From the NCBI RefSeq assembly GCF_001729765.1, contig NZ_CP017181.1, forward strand, positions 4,816,258-4,880,257: a DNA stretch of 64,000 bases, given 5' to 3'. This stretch comes from Enterobacter kobei (GTDB lineage Bacteria > Pseudomonadota > Gammaproteobacteria > Enterobacterales > Enterobacteriaceae). A program made the translations under genes and the position numbers. Within the stretch, counting starts at the first letter, position 1, and each line of letters begins with the position of its first letter. The notes below the pieces were generated by a model that was given only the letters and a program-made list of their open reading frames with translations, made no database searches and was not told the DNA's origin. Below are positions 1 to 13,796 of this stretch, one piece after another.

Positions 1-8
1 CATTCGGG

Positions 9-14
9 TATAAT
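9..14 (+). promoter_or_regulatory. probable -10 of engB promoter
   Basis: A perfect TATAAT lies 32 bases before the engB start codon. The -35 would fall left of the window edge, so only half the promoter is seen. Confidence 0.5.
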
Positions 15-46
15 CCCCCCCAGATTACGATTTTGGAGACGACCAC

Positions 47-676
47 GTGACTACCTGGAACTACCAACAGACGCATTTTGTCACCAGTGCGCCCGATATT
101 CGCCACCTGCCATCTGATACCGGTATTGAAGTGGCTTTTGCTGGCCGCTCCAATGCGGGGAAATCCAGCGCCCTGAATACGCTGACCAATCAGAAGAACC
201 TGGCGCGCACCTCAAAAACGCCTGGCCGTACCCAGCTGATCAACCTCTTTGAAGTGGCTGAAGGCAAACGCCTGGTCGACTTGCCGGGATATGGTTATGC
301 GCAGGTGCCTGAAGAGATGAAGATAAAATGGCAACGTGCGCTGGGCGAATACCTGGAAAAACGCATGTGCCTGAAAGGTCTGGTGGTGCTGATGGACATT
401 CGCCATCCGCTGAAAGATCTCGATCAGCAGATGATCGACTGGGCCGTCGCAAGCGATATTGCCGTGCTGGTGCTGCTGACAAAAGCCGATAAGCTGGCAA
501 GCGGTGCGCGTAAAGCGCAGGTGAATATGGTTCGCGAAGCGGTACTGGCCTTCAATGGCGATGTACAGGTGGAGCCTTTCTCTTCGCTGAAAAAACAGGG
601 TGTAGACAAGCTGCGCCAGAAGCTTGATAGCTGGTTTAACGAGCTGGAACCCGCGACAGAAGCGGAAGAAGAGTAA
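47..676 (+). CDS. engB: ribosome biogenesis GTPase EngB (YihA/YsxC)
   Basis: Small GTPase of the TrmE-Era-EngA-EngB family, needed in E. coli for division and for 50S subunit assembly. The 209-residue length matches the family. Visible motifs are the G1 P-loop GRSNAGKSS (residues 33-41), G3 DLPGYG (78-83) and G4 TKAD (145-148). The start is a GTG at 47, with a GGAG ribosome binding site at 35-38. It is convergent with the polA/spf unit, as in E. coli, and is followed by its own intrinsic terminator. The acidic C-terminal tail is typical. Confidence 0.96.
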   Translation: MTTWNYQQTHFVTSAPDIRHLPSDTGIEVAFAGRSNAGKSSALNTLTNQKNLARTSKTPGRTQLINLFEVAEGKRLVDLPGYGYAQVPEEMKIKWQRALGEYLEKRMCLKGLVVLMDIRHPLKDLDQQMIDWAVASDIAVLVLLTKADKLASGARKAQVNMVREAVLAFNGDVQVEPFSSLKKQGVDKLRQKLDSWFNELEPATEAEEE

Positions 677-681
677 TACTG

Positions 682-708
682 AGCGCGGCAATGCCCGCGC
701 TTTTTTTT
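682..708 (+). terminator. intrinsic terminator of engB
   Basis: A 7-bp perfect stem (AGCGCGG/CCGCGCT) with a 6-base loop is followed by a run of eight T on the plus strand, 6 bases after the engB stop. Confidence 0.85.
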
Positions 709-731
709 ACCTGAACTTTTCTTTGCCACAA

Positions 732-840
732 TAAAAAACGCCCCAGTCATTACTGACTGGGGCGGCTAAAATATTCAGCCAAATCCGATTACGTGAAGTA
801 AAAGGTCTGAAAGATAGAACATCTTACCTCTGTACCCTAC
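732..840 (-). ncRNA. spf: Spot 42 sRNA
   Basis: This 109-nt region on the minus strand is nearly identical to E. coli Spot 42, from the 5' GTAGGGTACAGAGG to the 3' terminator stem GCCCCAGTCA/TGACTGGGGC followed by TTTTTT. Spot 42 is an Hfq-dependent sRNA that base-pairs with galK and many central and secondary carbon metabolism mRNAs, and is repressed by cAMP-CRP. Its place between polA and engB is the conserved one. The sequence before 840 is T-rich, with a weak -10-like GTTATC close to the start. Confidence 0.95.
775..822 (-). CDS. spfP: 15-residue small protein SpfP encoded in Spot 42
   Basis: Inside Spot 42 an ATG at 822 opens a 16-codon frame ending in TGA at 775-777. It reads MFYLSDLLLHVIGFG, with AGAGG 5 bases before the ATG. 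The same peptide in E. coli has been reported as SpfP, making Spot 42 a dual-function RNA that reinforces CRP-linked catabolite control. Exact conservation here supports a coding role, though the base-pairing role of the RNA could also preserve these bases. Confidence 0.7.
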   Translation of the reverse strand: MFYLSDLLLHVIGFG

Positions 841-988
841 GTCGATAACTCTACCCCTTTTTTTGCTGCAGAAAAAGCACTTTTTGTAGTTTTTTTTCAT
901 TCTTTACATAGGGAATTCTAATGATCGTCACAAAACGCACGTGGTTATGTTGCTAACTTACATAAAAAGCGCGTTATTCACAGAACCG

Positions 989-3781
989 TTAGTGAGCCTG
1001 ATCCCAGTTTTCACCACTCCCCACTTCCACCAGCAACGGCACGTCAAGCGTCATGCTGCTTTCCATCAGTTCGTGGATCTTTTTCGACACGGTGTCGAGA
1101 TCGTCTTTATGCACTTCAAACACCAGTTCATCGTGTACCTGCATGATCATTTTCACGCGCGGCTTCTCTTTCTCCAGCCAGGCATCCACGGCAATCATTG
1201 CACGCTTGATGATGTCTGCTGCAGTTCCCTGCATCGGGGCGTTGATCGCGGCACGTTCTGCGCCAGCGCGGCGCGCCGCGTTGCTGGATTTGATGTCCGG
1301 AAGATAAAGACGGCGGCCATCCAGGGTTTCAACGTAACCTTTCTCTTTCGCCTGAGCGCGAGTGCGTTCCATGTACTCCAGCACGCCCGGGTAACGTTCG
1401 AAGTAGAGATCCATGTACTTCTGCGACTCTTTACGCGGGATGTTGAGCTGGCGTGAAAGGCCGAAAGCGCTCATACCGTAGATCAGACCGAAGTTGATCG
1501 CTTTTGCGCTGCGGCGCTGCTCGTTTGTCACGCTGTCCAGCGGCAAACCGAACACTTCCGCTGCGGTCGCCCGGTGAATATCTTTCCCTTCCGCAAATGC
1601 CGTCAGCAGGCCTTTGTCACGGGACAGGTGCGCCATAATGCGCAACTCAATTTGCGAGTAGTCAGCCGAGACAATCAGGTAGTCATCAGGTGCAATAAAG
1701 GCCTGGCGAATGCGACGCCCCTCTTCATTACGCACCGGGATGTTCTGCAGGTTTGGATCGGTTGACGAGAGTCGACCGGTTGCCGCAACGGCCTGATGAT
1801 ATGACGTATGCACCCGGCCCGTTTTCGGGTTGATCATCAGCGGGAGCTTGTCGGTATAAGTAGACTTCAGCTTCGCGAGACCACGGTACTGCAGGATCAC
1901 TTTTGGCAGCGGGTAATCCAGTGCCAGTTCTTCCAGCACCTCTTCAGAGGTGGATGGCGCACCGCCAGGGGTTTTCTTCAGCGGCTTGATGCCCTGTTTT
2001 TCAAACAGGATGGTTTGCAACTGTTTAGGTGAAGAGAGGTTAAACGGCTCGCCTGCAAGCTCATGGGCTTTCTGCTCAAGCTCGGTCAGACGCTGTGCCA
2101 ACTCTCCGGAGTGGTTATGCAGCACCGTAGGGTCGATTTTTACGCCGTTGCGTTCAATACGCGACAACACGGGAACCAGCGGCATTTCGATATGCTGGAA
2201 CACGTTGAGCGGACCTTCATGCTTCTGCAGTTTCGGCCACATTTTCAGATGCAGCTGCAGCGTAACGTCGGCATCTTCCGCCGCGTAGCGCCCTGCTTCT
2301 TCGAGAGCTATCTGGTTAAAGGTGAGCTGATTTTTTCCTTTACCGGCAATCTCTTCAAAGGTGATGGTTTTGTGCTTGAGCCAGCGGTCAGATAAGGAAT
2401 CCATATCATGACGACCCGCGACGCTGTCCAGAATATAGGATTCGAGCATGGTGTCGAAGGCAATCCCGCGCAGTTCAATGCCGTAGTTTTGCAGAATACC
2501 GCGGTCATACTTGAGGTTTTGCCCGACCTTCAGCGCCTTTTCGTCTTCCAGAATCGGCTTCAGCAGCTCAAGCACGCGTTCGCGAGAGATCTGCTCTGGT
2601 GCATCCAGATAATCGTGCGCCACAGGCACATAGGCTGCCATACCCGGCTCTGTTGCAAAGGACAGACCCACCATGTTGGCAGAGATATTATCGAGGCTGT
2701 CAGTTTCGGTATCAAAGGCAAACACCGGTGCCTTTTTCAGTTTCTCGATCCAGGCGATCAGCTGCGACTCTTCAAGAATGGTTTCGTAGTTATCGAAGGA
2801 GAGGACTGTGGCTTCTTCTTCTGCCTGCTCTTCGGCATCAACGACAATCGTCTCTTTTGGCTTTGCAGCAGGTTTGGCCCCTTTCGCCTGCAGCCATTTA
2901 CCCGCTTCCACGTCAGTGGTCCAGCGCTTGAATTCGTATTTCTTAAACAGGTTCAGCAATTCGTCAGCAGAAGGCTGTTGGACTTCCAGCTGCTCACAGC
3001 CCAGTTCCAGTTCGACATCGGTTTTAATTGTTGCCAGCTTATAAGAGAGATAAGCCACCTCTTTGTTCTCTTCCAGTTTGCCGGCCATGGTTTTTGCGCC
3101 ACGGAAGGAGAGGCCTGCAATTTTGTCTGATTCGGCGTAAAGCGTATCCAACCCACCCAGACCCTGAAGCAACGCCTGCGCGGTTTTTTCACCGACGCCG
3201 GGCACACCAGGAATGTTATCCGAGGAGTCGCCCATCAAGGCAAGGAAGTCGATAATCAGTTCCGGCGGCACACCATACTTAGTGACCACCTCTTCTGGCC
3301 CCAGAATGGTATTGGTCATAGTGTTAATCAGGGTGATGCCTGGCGTCACCAACTGTGCCATATCTTTATCACCGGTGCTGATCAGTACCGGACGACCCAT
3401 TTTTTCTGCTTCTCGCGCCAGCGTACCGATGACGTCGTCGGCTTCTACGCCAGAGACAGCCAGCAGCGGCAGGCCCATCGCTTTCACCATGGCGTGCAGC
3501 GGCTCAATTTGCGCACGTAGATCGTCAGGCATAGGCGGACGGTGGGATTTGTAATGCTCGAACAACTCATCGCGGAAGGTTTTGCCTTTCGCATCAAAAA
3601 CGACTGCCGCATGGGTTGGCTGATACTGAAGGATCAGGCTGCGCAGCATATTCAGCACGCCGTACATTGCGCCGGTAGGTTCCCCTGCGCTATTGGTCAG
3701 AGGAGGAAACGCATGGTATGCCCGATACAGGTAAGATGAGCCATCGACGAGAATAAGTGGGTTTTCTGGGATCTGAACCAT
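989..3781 (-). CDS. polA: DNA polymerase I
   Basis: 930-residue family A polymerase that removes RNA primers, joins Okazaki fragments and fills repair gaps. The N-terminal 5'-3' exonuclease (about 1-320) begins [20 protein letters not shown]. The 3'-5' proofreading domain (about 325-520) holds the metal-binding FDTETDSL. The polymerase domain (about 520-930) holds motif A DYSQIELR and motif C VHDELVFE near the C-terminus. I chose the ATG at 3781, which matches the E. coli start and has AAAGG upstream; the open frame extends 14 codons further to 3823. It is divergent from yihG across a 440-bp region containing a DnaA box. Confidence 0.97.
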   Translation of the reverse strand: MVQIPENPLILVDGSSYLYRAYHAFPPLTNSAGEPTGAMYGVLNMLRSLILQYQPTHAAVVFDAKGKTFRDELFEHYKSHRPPMPDDLRAQIEPLHAMVKAMGLPLLAVSGVEADDVIGTLAREAEKMGRPVLISTGDKDMAQLVTPGITLINTMTNTILGPEEVVTKYGVPPELIIDFLALMGDSSDNIPGVPGVGEKTAQALLQGLGGLDTLYAESDKIAGLSFRGAKTMAGKLEENKEVAYLSYKLATIKTDVELELGCEQLEVQQPSADELLNLFKKYEFKRWTTDVEAGKWLQAKGAKPAAKPKETIVVDAEEQAEEEATVLSFDNYETILEESQLIAWIEKLKKAPVFAFDTETDSLDNISANMVGLSFATEPGMAAYVPVAHDYLDAPEQISRERVLELLKPILEDEKALKVGQNLKYDRGILQNYGIELRGIAFDTMLESYILDSVAGRHDMDSLSDRWLKHKTITFEEIAGKGKNQLTFNQIALEEAGRYAAEDADVTLQLHLKMWPKLQKHEGPLNVFQHIEMPLVPVLSRIERNGVKIDPTVLHNHSGELAQRLTELEQKAHELAGEPFNLSSPKQLQTILFEKQGIKPLKKTPGGAPSTSEEVLEELALDYPLPKVILQYRGLAKLKSTYTDKLPLMINPKTGRVHTSYHQAVAATGRLSSTDPNLQNIPVRNEEGRRIRQAFIAPDDYLIVSADYSQIELRIMAHLSRDKGLLTAFAEGKDIHRATAAEVFGLPLDSVTNEQRRSAKAINFGLIYGMSAFGLSRQLNIPRKESQKYMDLYFERYPGVLEYMERTRAQAKEKGYVETLDGRRLYLPDIKSSNAARRAGAERAAINAPMQGTAADIIKRAMIAVDAWLEKEKPRVKMIMQVHDELVFEVHKDDLDTVSKKIHELMESSMTLDVPLLVEVGSGENWDQAH

Positions 3782-3866
3782 AATGTCCGTGCCTTTAATC
3801 AATTTATGCGTAAAGGATGCCACATAAGGATGAAAACATCAGTTATTCAGTCCCGATACAGAAAAA

Positions 3867-3900
3867 GATTTTGCGATCGTGAGGATCGCTCGCAAAAATC
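3867..3900 (-). promoter_or_regulatory. stem-loop in probable polA leader
   Basis: The arms GATTTTGCGA and TCGCAAAAATC pair almost perfectly, with an inner GATC-rich loop. On the minus strand the stem is followed by TCTTTTTC, about 85 bases before the polA start. It could act as an attenuator-like or leader structure; no function is shown by sequence alone. Confidence 0.35.
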
Positions 3901-3904
3901 AAAC

Positions 3905-3913
3905 TGTGGATAA
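3905..3913 (-). promoter_or_regulatory. DnaA box upstream of polA
   Basis: TTATCCACA on the minus strand is a perfect consensus DnaA box, 124 bases before the polA start codon. DnaA has been reported to affect polA expression in E. coli through boxes in this region. Confidence 0.65.
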
Positions 3914-4152
3914 GTTTGTGAATATTTTCACTTCAAATGAAAAGTAGACAGCCATTGCAGATCAATACTGATAATAAATCATTAAATATCATACTGTTAA
4001 TTAAGCGCATCACATAAAAACAGCTTACTGATGGCAATTTAGTCTATGTGGATATAAGTCCTGATTAGTGCGCAATATTAGAGAAATCTTCTGCATCAGG
4101 GTAAAAGCGGTCAAATGACGGCGTGAAAGCGCCAATACTTTGTCGTTTTTCT

Positions 4153-4160
4153 GGTAAAAT
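4153..4160 (+). promoter_or_regulatory. extended -10 of yihG
   Basis: TGGTAAAAT (4152-4160) is a good extended -10 with no clear -35. It would start transcription near 4167. That lies downstream of the in-frame GTG at 4123, so it supports the internal ATG at 4222 as the yihG start. Confidence 0.4.
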
Positions 4161-4221
4161 CAGCGCCCAGCGCCGACGTGTCGGCCGCGCTCTTACCGCT
4201 AACCACCTGAAAAAACTCATC

Positions 4222-5130
4222 ATGTCGAGATTGCTCGCTGCAATAACCTTACTGTTAAGCATCATTTTAACTATTCTGGTGACGATCGCCTGTTCCGTGC
4301 CGATCATCATCGCCGGGATCATTAAACTGCTGCTGCCTGTGCCCTCGGTGTGGCGAGCCGTGTCAGCGTTTTGTAACTTCATGATGTACTGTTGGTGTGA
4401 AGGGCTGGCGATCCTGTTGTGTCTGAACCCGCATCTGAAGTGGGATGTCGAAGGACTGGATAACCTCAATAAAAAGAACTGGTATCTGCTGATTTGTAAT
4501 CATCACAGCTGGGCCGACATCGTGGTGTTATGCGTGCTTTTCCGCAAACACATCCCGATGAATAAATACTTCCTCAAGCAACAACTTGCCTGGGTACCTT
4601 TTATTGGGCTGGCCTGCTGGGCGCTCGATATGCCGTTTATGAAACGCTATTCGCGCAGCTATTTGCTTCGTCATCCGGAGCATCGTGGTAAGGATGTAGA
4701 GACCACCCGCCGTTCCTGCGAAAAGTTTCGCGCGCATCCAACAACCATTGTGAACTTTGTGGAAGGCTCCCGGTTTACGGAAGAGAAACGTCAGCAAACA
4801 CGCTCCCCGTATCAAAACCTGCTGCCGCCAAAGGCGGCGGGCATTGCGATGGCGCTTAATGTACTGGGTGCTCAGTTCGATAAGTTACTCAACGTCACGC
4901 TCTGCTACCCGAAGAACGATAACACCCCGTTCTTCGATATGCTCAGCGGCAAGCTGACACACATTGTTGTGCGGGTGAATTTAGTTCCCGTCGATGCCGA
5001 ACTGCATGGCGACTACGTTAACGATAAAAATTTCAAACGTCGTTTCCAGCAGTGGCTTAATACACTCTGGAAAGAAAAAGACGAGCAGATAGACAGCATT
5101 AAATCTTCATACAAAAACGCCGGTCAGTGA
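4222..5130 (+). CDS. yihG: 1-acyl-glycerol-3-phosphate acyltransferase-family protein YihG
   Basis: 302-residue inner-membrane acyltransferase of the PlsC/LPLAT family. E. coli YihG acylates lysophosphatidic acid as a secondary PlsC-like enzyme and influences fatty-acid composition and swarming. The N-terminus is a long hydrophobic helix. The HX4D catalytic box appears as NHHSWAD and the substrate motif as FVEGSRF. An upstream in-frame GTG at 4123 would add 33 residues, but homology to E. coli YihG and the probable promoter favour the ATG at 4222; its Shine-Dalgarno is weak. The stop lies inside the bidirectional terminator shared with dsbA. Confidence 0.88.
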   Translation: MSRLLAAITLLLSIILTILVTIACSVPIIIAGIIKLLLPVPSVWRAVSAFCNFMMYCWCEGLAILLCLNPHLKWDVEGLDNLNKKNWYLLICNHHSWADIVVLCVLFRKHIPMNKYFLKQQLAWVPFIGLACWALDMPFMKRYSRSYLLRHPEHRGKDVETTRRSCEKFRAHPTTIVNFVEGSRFTEEKRQQTRSPYQNLLPPKAAGIAMALNVLGAQFDKLLNVTLCYPKNDNTPFFDMLSGKLTHIVVRVNLVPVDAELHGDYVNDKNFKRRFQQWLNTLWKEKDEQIDSIKSSYKNAGQ

Positions 5131-5140
5131 CCGGCGTTTT
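5114..5140. terminator. bidirectional terminator between yihG and dsbA
   Basis: A perfect palindrome, AAAACGCCGGTCA-G-TGACCGGCGTTTT, has T runs in both directions. It overlaps the yihG stop codon and sits 14 bases past the dsbA stop, so it can end both convergent transcripts. Confidence 0.85.
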
Positions 5141-5153
5141 CATCTCTAAGAAC

Positions 5154-5777
5154 TTACTTTTTCTCAACCAGGTATTTCACGGTGTCAGCATACTGCTGAA
5201 CGAAAATATCCATGCTGCTGGTGTCCATGCCCTGCATGTTCAGCTGATATTTACCGTTAACGAACATCGCCGGAACGCCCTGAAGCTGCAGGTCAGACGC
5301 CGCTTTTTCCTGCTGAGCAACCAGAGATTTCACCACAAAGCTATTCCACGCGGCGTCATACTCTTCCCCTTTCACACCAGCATCAACGAACACTTTACGG
5401 ATATCCGCTGTGGTCTGAACGCTCTGGGTTTTCTGCACGGCTTCAAACATTGGGGCGGTGATCTTATCTTCCACGCCCAGTGCCATCGCAACCGCCCACG
5501 CCTGAGTCAGGTCTTTACCCAATGGGCCCAGGAACTCAACGTGGTACTTGGTCATTTTGGTGCCTTCCGGCAGTTTTTTCTTCACGTTGTCAGAAACATG
5601 CAGCACTTCTTCGAACTGGTAGCAGTGCGGGCAGTAGAACGAGAAGAACTCGAGAACCTGTGGCTCGCCAGCAACCGGCTTCTCCAGCGTAGTGTACTGT
5701 TTGCCGTCGGTAAATTGTGCAGCAGAAGCGCTAAATGCCAGAATCATACCTGCCAGCGCCAGCCAAATTTTTTTCAT
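5154..5777 (-). CDS. dsbA: thiol:disulfide interchange protein DsbA
   Basis: 207-residue periplasmic oxidase that puts disulfide bonds into exported proteins and is reoxidised by DsbB. A signal peptide (1-19, cleavage after SASA) precedes a thioredoxin fold with the redox motif CPHC at 49-52 and the cis-proline loop GVPAMFVNG near residue 165. It lies 27 bp after srkA on the same strand, and in E. coli the two are cotranscribed under Cpx control. The fimbrial pilin, chaperone-usher components and adhesin in this window contain paired cysteines and are plausible DsbA clients. Confidence 0.97.
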   Translation of the reverse strand: MKKIWLALAGMILAFSASAAQFTDGKQYTTLEKPVAGEPQVLEFFSFYCPHCYQFEEVLHVSDNVKKKLPEGTKMTKYHVEFLGPLGKDLTQAWAVAMALGVEDKITAPMFEAVQKTQSVQTTADIRKVFVDAGVKGEEYDAAWNSFVVKSLVAQQEKAASDLQLQGVPAMFVNGKYQLNMQGMDTSSMDIFVQQYADTVKYLVEKK

Positions 5778-5804
5778 GATTAACTCTCTCCTGGGTGTGT
5801 CCTA

Positions 5805-6791
5805 TTAATACATCGGCGTTAATTGCAGCGGGGGTTCCTGAAGAACCTTAACCTGCTCAGTGAATGTAGATATCTGGCTGCGCCAGTAATCTTCCCCGGT
5901 AAGCCACGGGAAATTACGGGGAAATGCGGGATCGTCCCAACGCCTGATTAACCACGCGAGATAATATACAAAACGCATCGCACGTAAAGGTTCAATCAGG
6001 GCAATTTCGTCTGAATTAAACGGGCTAAATTCTTCATAGGCTTCAATAATGGTTTCAAGCTGCATGCGTTGCTCGGCTTTGTCGCCATTCATCAGCATCC
6101 ACAGGTCCTGAACCGCGGGCCCCATGCGCGCATCATCAAGATCGACAAACAGCGGGCCATCGCGCCAGAGTATATTTCCGGCGTGACAATCGCCGTGCAG
6201 GCGCAGGACGGAAATATCATCGCGCCAGCAGGTTTTTACCGCAGCAATAAGTTTATCGGTGGCGCTGAGGAAATCAGCCTTTAGCCCAGTGGGGATCAGT
6301 GCAGAGGTTTCGAATACCTGGCGCGGCTCGATAAGATATTCCTGAATACCGATCGTCGGTCGGGCTGTGAATGCCGTTTTTCTTCCCGTCTGGTGAATGC
6401 GACCCAGATAGCGGGCAACCCACTCCATTTGATCGATATTATCCGCTTCAAACTGGCGGCCACCCAGGCTTGGGAATACAGCGTAATAAAAGCCTTCATG
6501 CGTCAGCAGCGTTTGGTTGTTGAATTTTATCGGTGCGGCAACCGGGACATCGTCATCCAGCAGATCGTGAGCAAACTGATGCTCTTCCTGAATTTGTTCT
6601 GCGGTCCAACGTTCAGGCCGGTAGAACTTCACGACAAAGCGCTGACGATCCTCATCCTGAAATTGATAGACACGGTTTTCGTAGCTATTTAAAGGCGTTA
6701 ACCCCGAATCCACACGAATGCCCTGTTCAAACAGGGCATCCATAATGGTATCCGGGTGTAATGTCTGGAAAGTAAAAGCCTGGTCGTTCAT
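5805..6791 (-). CDS. srkA: stress response serine/threonine kinase SrkA (YihE)
   Basis: 328-residue cytoplasmic kinase with the aminoglycoside phosphotransferase/choline kinase fold. In E. coli it is a Cpx-regulated kinase that protects against stress-induced death, including MazF-linked death. The catalytic loop HGDCHAGN and metal-binding DLDDA near residues 200-222 are intact. The length equals that of the E. coli protein, and it ends with the same QLTPMY. It is the first gene of the srkA-dsbA unit. Confidence 0.95.
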   Translation of the reverse strand: MNDQAFTFQTLHPDTIMDALFEQGIRVDSGLTPLNSYENRVYQFQDEDRQRFVVKFYRPERWTAEQIQEEHQFAHDLLDDDVPVAAPIKFNNQTLLTHEGFYYAVFPSLGGRQFEADNIDQMEWVARYLGRIHQTGRKTAFTARPTIGIQEYLIEPRQVFETSALIPTGLKADFLSATDKLIAAVKTCWRDDISVLRLHGDCHAGNILWRDGPLFVDLDDARMGPAVQDLWMLMNGDKAEQRMQLETIIEAYEEFSPFNSDEIALIEPLRAMRFVYYLAWLIRRWDDPAFPRNFPWLTGEDYWRSQISTFTEQVKVLQEPPLQLTPMY

Positions 6792-6866
6792 CCGTTCATC
6801 CGGAAATTATACGAATGATTCAGGATATCATCTTGTGGCGATTTCGGTGGCTCCGCTTACAAGCTT

Positions 6867-7136
6867 TTACTCTTTAATTACGCCACGGGCGCGCAGCAGC
6901 GCCGTTTTAAAATCTTCCTCATAATCCTTCTGAATACCAGGAATAACAGCATCTTTGGCAGAATCGCGCATTTTGAGGTGGTAGATCAGGATGTCATCAG
7001 AAAGGTCTGCCAGTTCGCCGTCAAAACCTGACTCTTTTGCCAGTTTCTGCAAGAATTGCATCAGATTAAGCTCTGGCTCTTTTTGCCAGGCTGGCTGGAG
7101 GAGTTCAATAACTTCATTCAGACGTTTACATTTCAT
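6867..7136 (-). CDS. yihD: conserved small protein YihD
   Basis: 89-residue DUF1040 protein, almost identical to E. coli YihD. It is soluble, with no signal peptide or membrane segment, and rich in charged residues. No function is established. The start has GGAG upstream. It lies 75 bp before srkA on the same strand and is divergent from mobA with 68 bp between the starts. Confidence 0.93.
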   Translation of the reverse strand: MKCKRLNEVIELLQPAWQKEPELNLMQFLQKLAKESGFDGELADLSDDILIYHLKMRDSAKDAVIPGIQKDYEEDFKTALLRARGVIKE

Positions 7137-7204
7137 GGTGGTGCTCCTTTCATTTAGAGTGACACGTTAGCAGGGTCAATCCCACAATAAAAGAGGCGAT
7201 ATTC

Positions 7205-7789
7205 GTGAATCTTAGCCAGGAAATCATTGGGGTCGTTCTGGCAGGTGGCAGAGCAACGCGGATGGGAGGGAAAGATAAGGGGCTCCAGCTCCTGAATGGC
7301 AAACCCTTATGGCAATGTGTCGCTGATACGCTCGCCGGCCAGGTGACAACCCTGGCCATCAGCGCGAACAGGCATATCGACACGTATCAGCACAGCGGGT
7401 ATGCCGTGTATCAGGATAATATTGAGGATTACCCGGGGCCGCTGGCCGGTATGCTCTCAGTGATGCAGCAGTCGAACAGTGAGTGGTTTCTGTTCTGTCC
7501 CTGCGATACCCCGTTTATTCCATCCTGTCTCGTTGAGCGTCTGGTTCAGCTTCGTGGCACAGCATCCGTGGTTTGGGTACATGACGGCGAGCGCGACCAT
7601 CCTGCTATTGCCTTAATGCACCGCTCGCTAGTGTCTTCTCTGGAGGCGTATCTGGCGGCGGGAGAACGCAGAGTGATGGTGTTTATGCGCCAGTCTGGCG
7701 GCCATCCTGTTGATTTTAGCGATTTCAAATCGGCTTTTGTGAACGTGAATACGAGTGAAGATTTGCAGAGGATGCAGGAGAAGAGATGA
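7205..7789 (+). CDS. mobA: molybdenum cofactor guanylyltransferase MobA
   Basis: 194-residue enzyme that joins GMP from GTP to Mo-molybdopterin, giving the bis-MGD cofactor of DMSO reductase-family enzymes. The nucleotide-binding loop [15 protein letters not shown] is near the N-terminus, followed by CPCDTPF and the C-terminal [14 protein letters not shown], as in E. coli. The start is GTG at 7205. The last codons overlap mobB by 4 bases (ATGA), indicating translational coupling. Confidence 0.95.
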   Translation: MNLSQEIIGVVLAGGRATRMGGKDKGLQLLNGKPLWQCVADTLAGQVTTLAISANRHIDTYQHSGYAVYQDNIEDYPGPLAGMLSVMQQSNSEWFLFCPCDTPFIPSCLVERLVQLRGTASVVWVHDGERDHPAIALMHRSLVSSLEAYLAAGERRVMVFMRQSGGHPVDFSDFKSAFVNVNTSEDLQRMQEKR

Positions 7790-8289
7790 TCCCCGTTTTA
7801 GCTATTTCCGCTTGGAGCGGCACAGGGAAAACCACGCTGCTGAAGAAACTAATACCCGCACTGTGTGCGAAAGGTATTCGCCCCGGATTGATTAAGCATA
7901 CGCACCATAACATGGATGTCGATAAACCGGGAAAAGACAGCTATGAGCTGCGTAAAGCGGGTGCCGCGCAGACAATCGTGGCAAGCAATCAGCGCTGGGC
8001 ATTAATGATAGAAACGCCAGATGAGGCACCGCTGGATCTGGCTTATCTGGTCAGCCGGATGGATCATTCCAGCCTGGATCTGGTGCTGGTCGAGGGGTTT
8101 AAGCATGAGGCTGTACCTAAGATCCTGCTGTTCCGAAGCGATGCCGGGCACGATGTTAGCGAGTTAACGCTTGATGAGCATGTGATTGCGGTGGCCGGTG
8201 ATGTTGTATTGCCGCTTGAGGTTCCGCAGTTGGATTTAAATGATGTGGATGGGATAGCGGAGTTTATTGTGACGTGGAGTGCGGTTTGA
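7786..8289 (+). CDS. mobB: molybdopterin-guanine dinucleotide adaptor MobB
   Basis: 167-residue GTP-binding partner of MobA. The Walker A motif WSGTGKTT is at residues 10-17, and the family motif KHTHH follows near residue 38. MobB is not essential in E. coli but increases cofactor formation. It overlaps mobA and runs convergently into the rRNA operon terminator, the arrangement seen beside rrnA in E. coli. Confidence 0.94.
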   Translation: MIPVLAISAWSGTGKTTLLKKLIPALCAKGIRPGLIKHTHHNMDVDKPGKDSYELRKAGAAQTIVASNQRWALMIETPDEAPLDLAYLVSRMDHSSLDLVLVEGFKHEAVPKILLFRSDAGHDVSELTLDEHVIAVAGDVVLPLEVPQLDLNDVDGIAEFIVTWSAV

Positions 8290-8290
8290 T

Positions 8291-8312
8291 GCCCTCTTCC
8301 TGCGGGAGAGGA
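8291..8312. repeat. short REP-like palindrome (CCTCTTCC-TGC-GGGAGAGG)
   Basis: An imperfect copy of a small hairpin repeat also found at 21926-21960 and 53267-53287. It lies directly after mobB, before the rRNA terminator. Confidence 0.55.
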
Positions 8313-8322
8313 AAACCAAAAG

Positions 8323-8353
8323 CAAAAAACCCCGCACCTTACGGTACGGGGTT
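8323..8353 (-). terminator. rRNA operon terminator
   Basis: On the minus strand an 11-bp stem AACCCCGTACC/GGTGCGGGGTT (one G-U pair, 4-base loop) is followed by six T. It lies 11 bases past the 5S 3' end. No tRNA gene lies between 5S and this terminator. Confidence 0.9.
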
Positions 8354-8363
8354 CTTCTATTTG

Positions 8364-8483
8364 ATGCCTGGCAGTTCCCTACTCTCACATGGGGAGACCC
8401 CACACTACCATCGGCGCTACGGCGTTTCACTTCTGAGTTCGGCATGGGGTCAGGTGGGACCACCGCGCTAAAGCCGCCAGGCA
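8364..8483 (-). rRNA. rrf: 5S ribosomal RNA
   Basis: 120 nt on the minus strand. The ends TGCCTGGCGG and CTGCCAGGCA pair, and the core matches E. coli 5S almost base for base. It is the last gene of the rRNA operon. Unlike E. coli rrnC, no aspT-trpT pair follows it. Confidence 0.97.
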
Positions 8484-8545
8484 AATTCTGTTATCTGTAT
8501 CAGGCTGAAAATCGTCTCTCACCGCCAAAACAGCTTCGGCGTTGT

Positions 8546-11451
<2,906 letters not shown>

Positions 11452-11560
11452 TCACAACCCGAAGATGTTTCTTTCGATTCATCATCGGTTTGCGAAAATT
11501 TGAGAGACTCGAACACACATAACATGTGTGTCGTTTCAATTTTCAGCTTGATCCAGATTT

Positions 11561-11570
11561 TTAAAGAGCA
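11561..11570 (-). promoter_or_regulatory. spacer boxA antitermination element
   Basis: TGCTCTTTAA on the minus strand, between tRNA-Glu and 23S. It matches the boxA of rRNA operons bound by NusB/S10 to prevent premature termination. The surrounding spacer (11452-11643) can form the 23S processing stem. Confidence 0.75.
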
Positions 11571-11643
11571 AATATCTCAAACATGACTCGCAAGTCAGTT
11601 TTGAGATACGGGGGTCGGCGACTTTCACTCACGAACCAGCAAG

Positions 11644-11719
11644 TGGCGTCCCCTAGGGGATTCGAACCCCTGTTACCGCCGTGAAAGGGCGGTGTCCTGG
11701 GCCTCTAGACGAAGGGGAC
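11644..11719 (-). tRNA. gltU: tRNA-Glu (anticodon UUC) in the 16S-23S spacer
   Basis: 76 nt including an encoded CCA. The acceptor stem GTCCCCT/AGGGGAC, the anticodon loop CTTTCAC with UUC at 11683-11685, and the T-loop GTTCGAATC are all present. A single tRNA-Glu spacer is the rrnC/B/G/E type; E. coli rrnA carries tRNA-Ile and tRNA-Ala instead. Confidence 0.97.
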
Positions 11720-11804
11720 ACTGAAGTCTCAATCGCAAGACGCCTTGCTATTTACTTTTCATCAGACAATCTGTGTGAGCACTACAAAGGCAGGTTCTTT
11801 AAGG

Positions 11805-13344
<1,540 letters not shown>

Positions 13345-13476
13345 AAGTTTGATGCTCGTGAATTAAACTTCGTAATGAATTACGTATGTTCACTCAGAGA
13401 CTTGGTATTCATTTTTCGTCTTGCGACGTTAAGAATCCATGTCACTTTGAGTGCCCACACAGATTGTCTGATAAAT

Positions 13477-13488
13477 TGTTAAAGAGCA
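13477..13488 (-). promoter_or_regulatory. leader boxA of rRNA operon
   Basis: TGCTCTTTAACA on the minus strand in the rRNA leader, 133 bases before 16S. It is the consensus antitermination element. Confidence 0.85.
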
Positions 13489-13523
13489 GTGCCGCTTCGT
13501 TTTCGCTGCGGCGCGGGGTGTGC

Positions 13524-13551
13524 ATATTACGCTTTCCCGCTTCAGAGTCAA
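13524..13551 (-). promoter_or_regulatory. rRNA promoter P2
   Basis: On the minus strand, -35 TTGACT (13546-13551) and -10 TAATAT (13524-13529) are separated by 16 bp, as in the E. coli rrn P2 promoters. Confidence 0.85.
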
Positions 13552-13619
13552 GCGTTTATTTTGCTTTTCTCTGCTGACCCGGCGGCGTGTGTGCCGTTGT
13601 TCCGTGTCAGTGGAGGCGC

Positions 13620-13647
13620 ATTATAGGGAGTTATTTCACAGTGACAA
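13620..13647 (-). promoter_or_regulatory. rRNA promoter P1 with UP element
   Basis: On the minus strand, -35 TTGTCA (13642-13647) and -10 TATAAT (13620-13625) have the 16-bp spacer typical of rrn P1. A GC-rich GCGCC discriminator, the feature behind ppGpp/DksA control, follows. An A/T-rich UP-like block lies upstream, about 13648-13690. The promoter is divergent from yieP. Confidence 0.88.
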
Positions 13648-13796
13648 GAGGAAATTTAAAAAAAGTTTCCGTCCGTGTTTTTTTTCACCAATAGCGGTGA
13701 AATCAAGCTACAAATTGTTCTATTTGATGTATCTACAACCACAATCACATTCGAGGTGGCATAATTATCAGCATGAAACATTAAGGAATAAACGCG

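Larger units (their letters stand above)
3782..4221. other. polA-yihG divergent regulatory region
   Basis: This 440-bp AT-rich stretch between divergent polA and yihG has no credible gene. It holds a perfect DnaA box (3905-3913), a near-perfect inverted repeat at 3867-3900 on the polA side, and an extended -10 for yihG (4153-4160). yihF, which lies between dsbA and yihG in E. coli, is absent here and at the 23-bp yihG-dsbA gap. Confidence 0.7.

Noticed and set aside
4123..4221. Longer YihG starting at GTG 4123
   Set aside because: The extra 33 residues are not like E. coli YihG and lie upstream of the probable transcription start.
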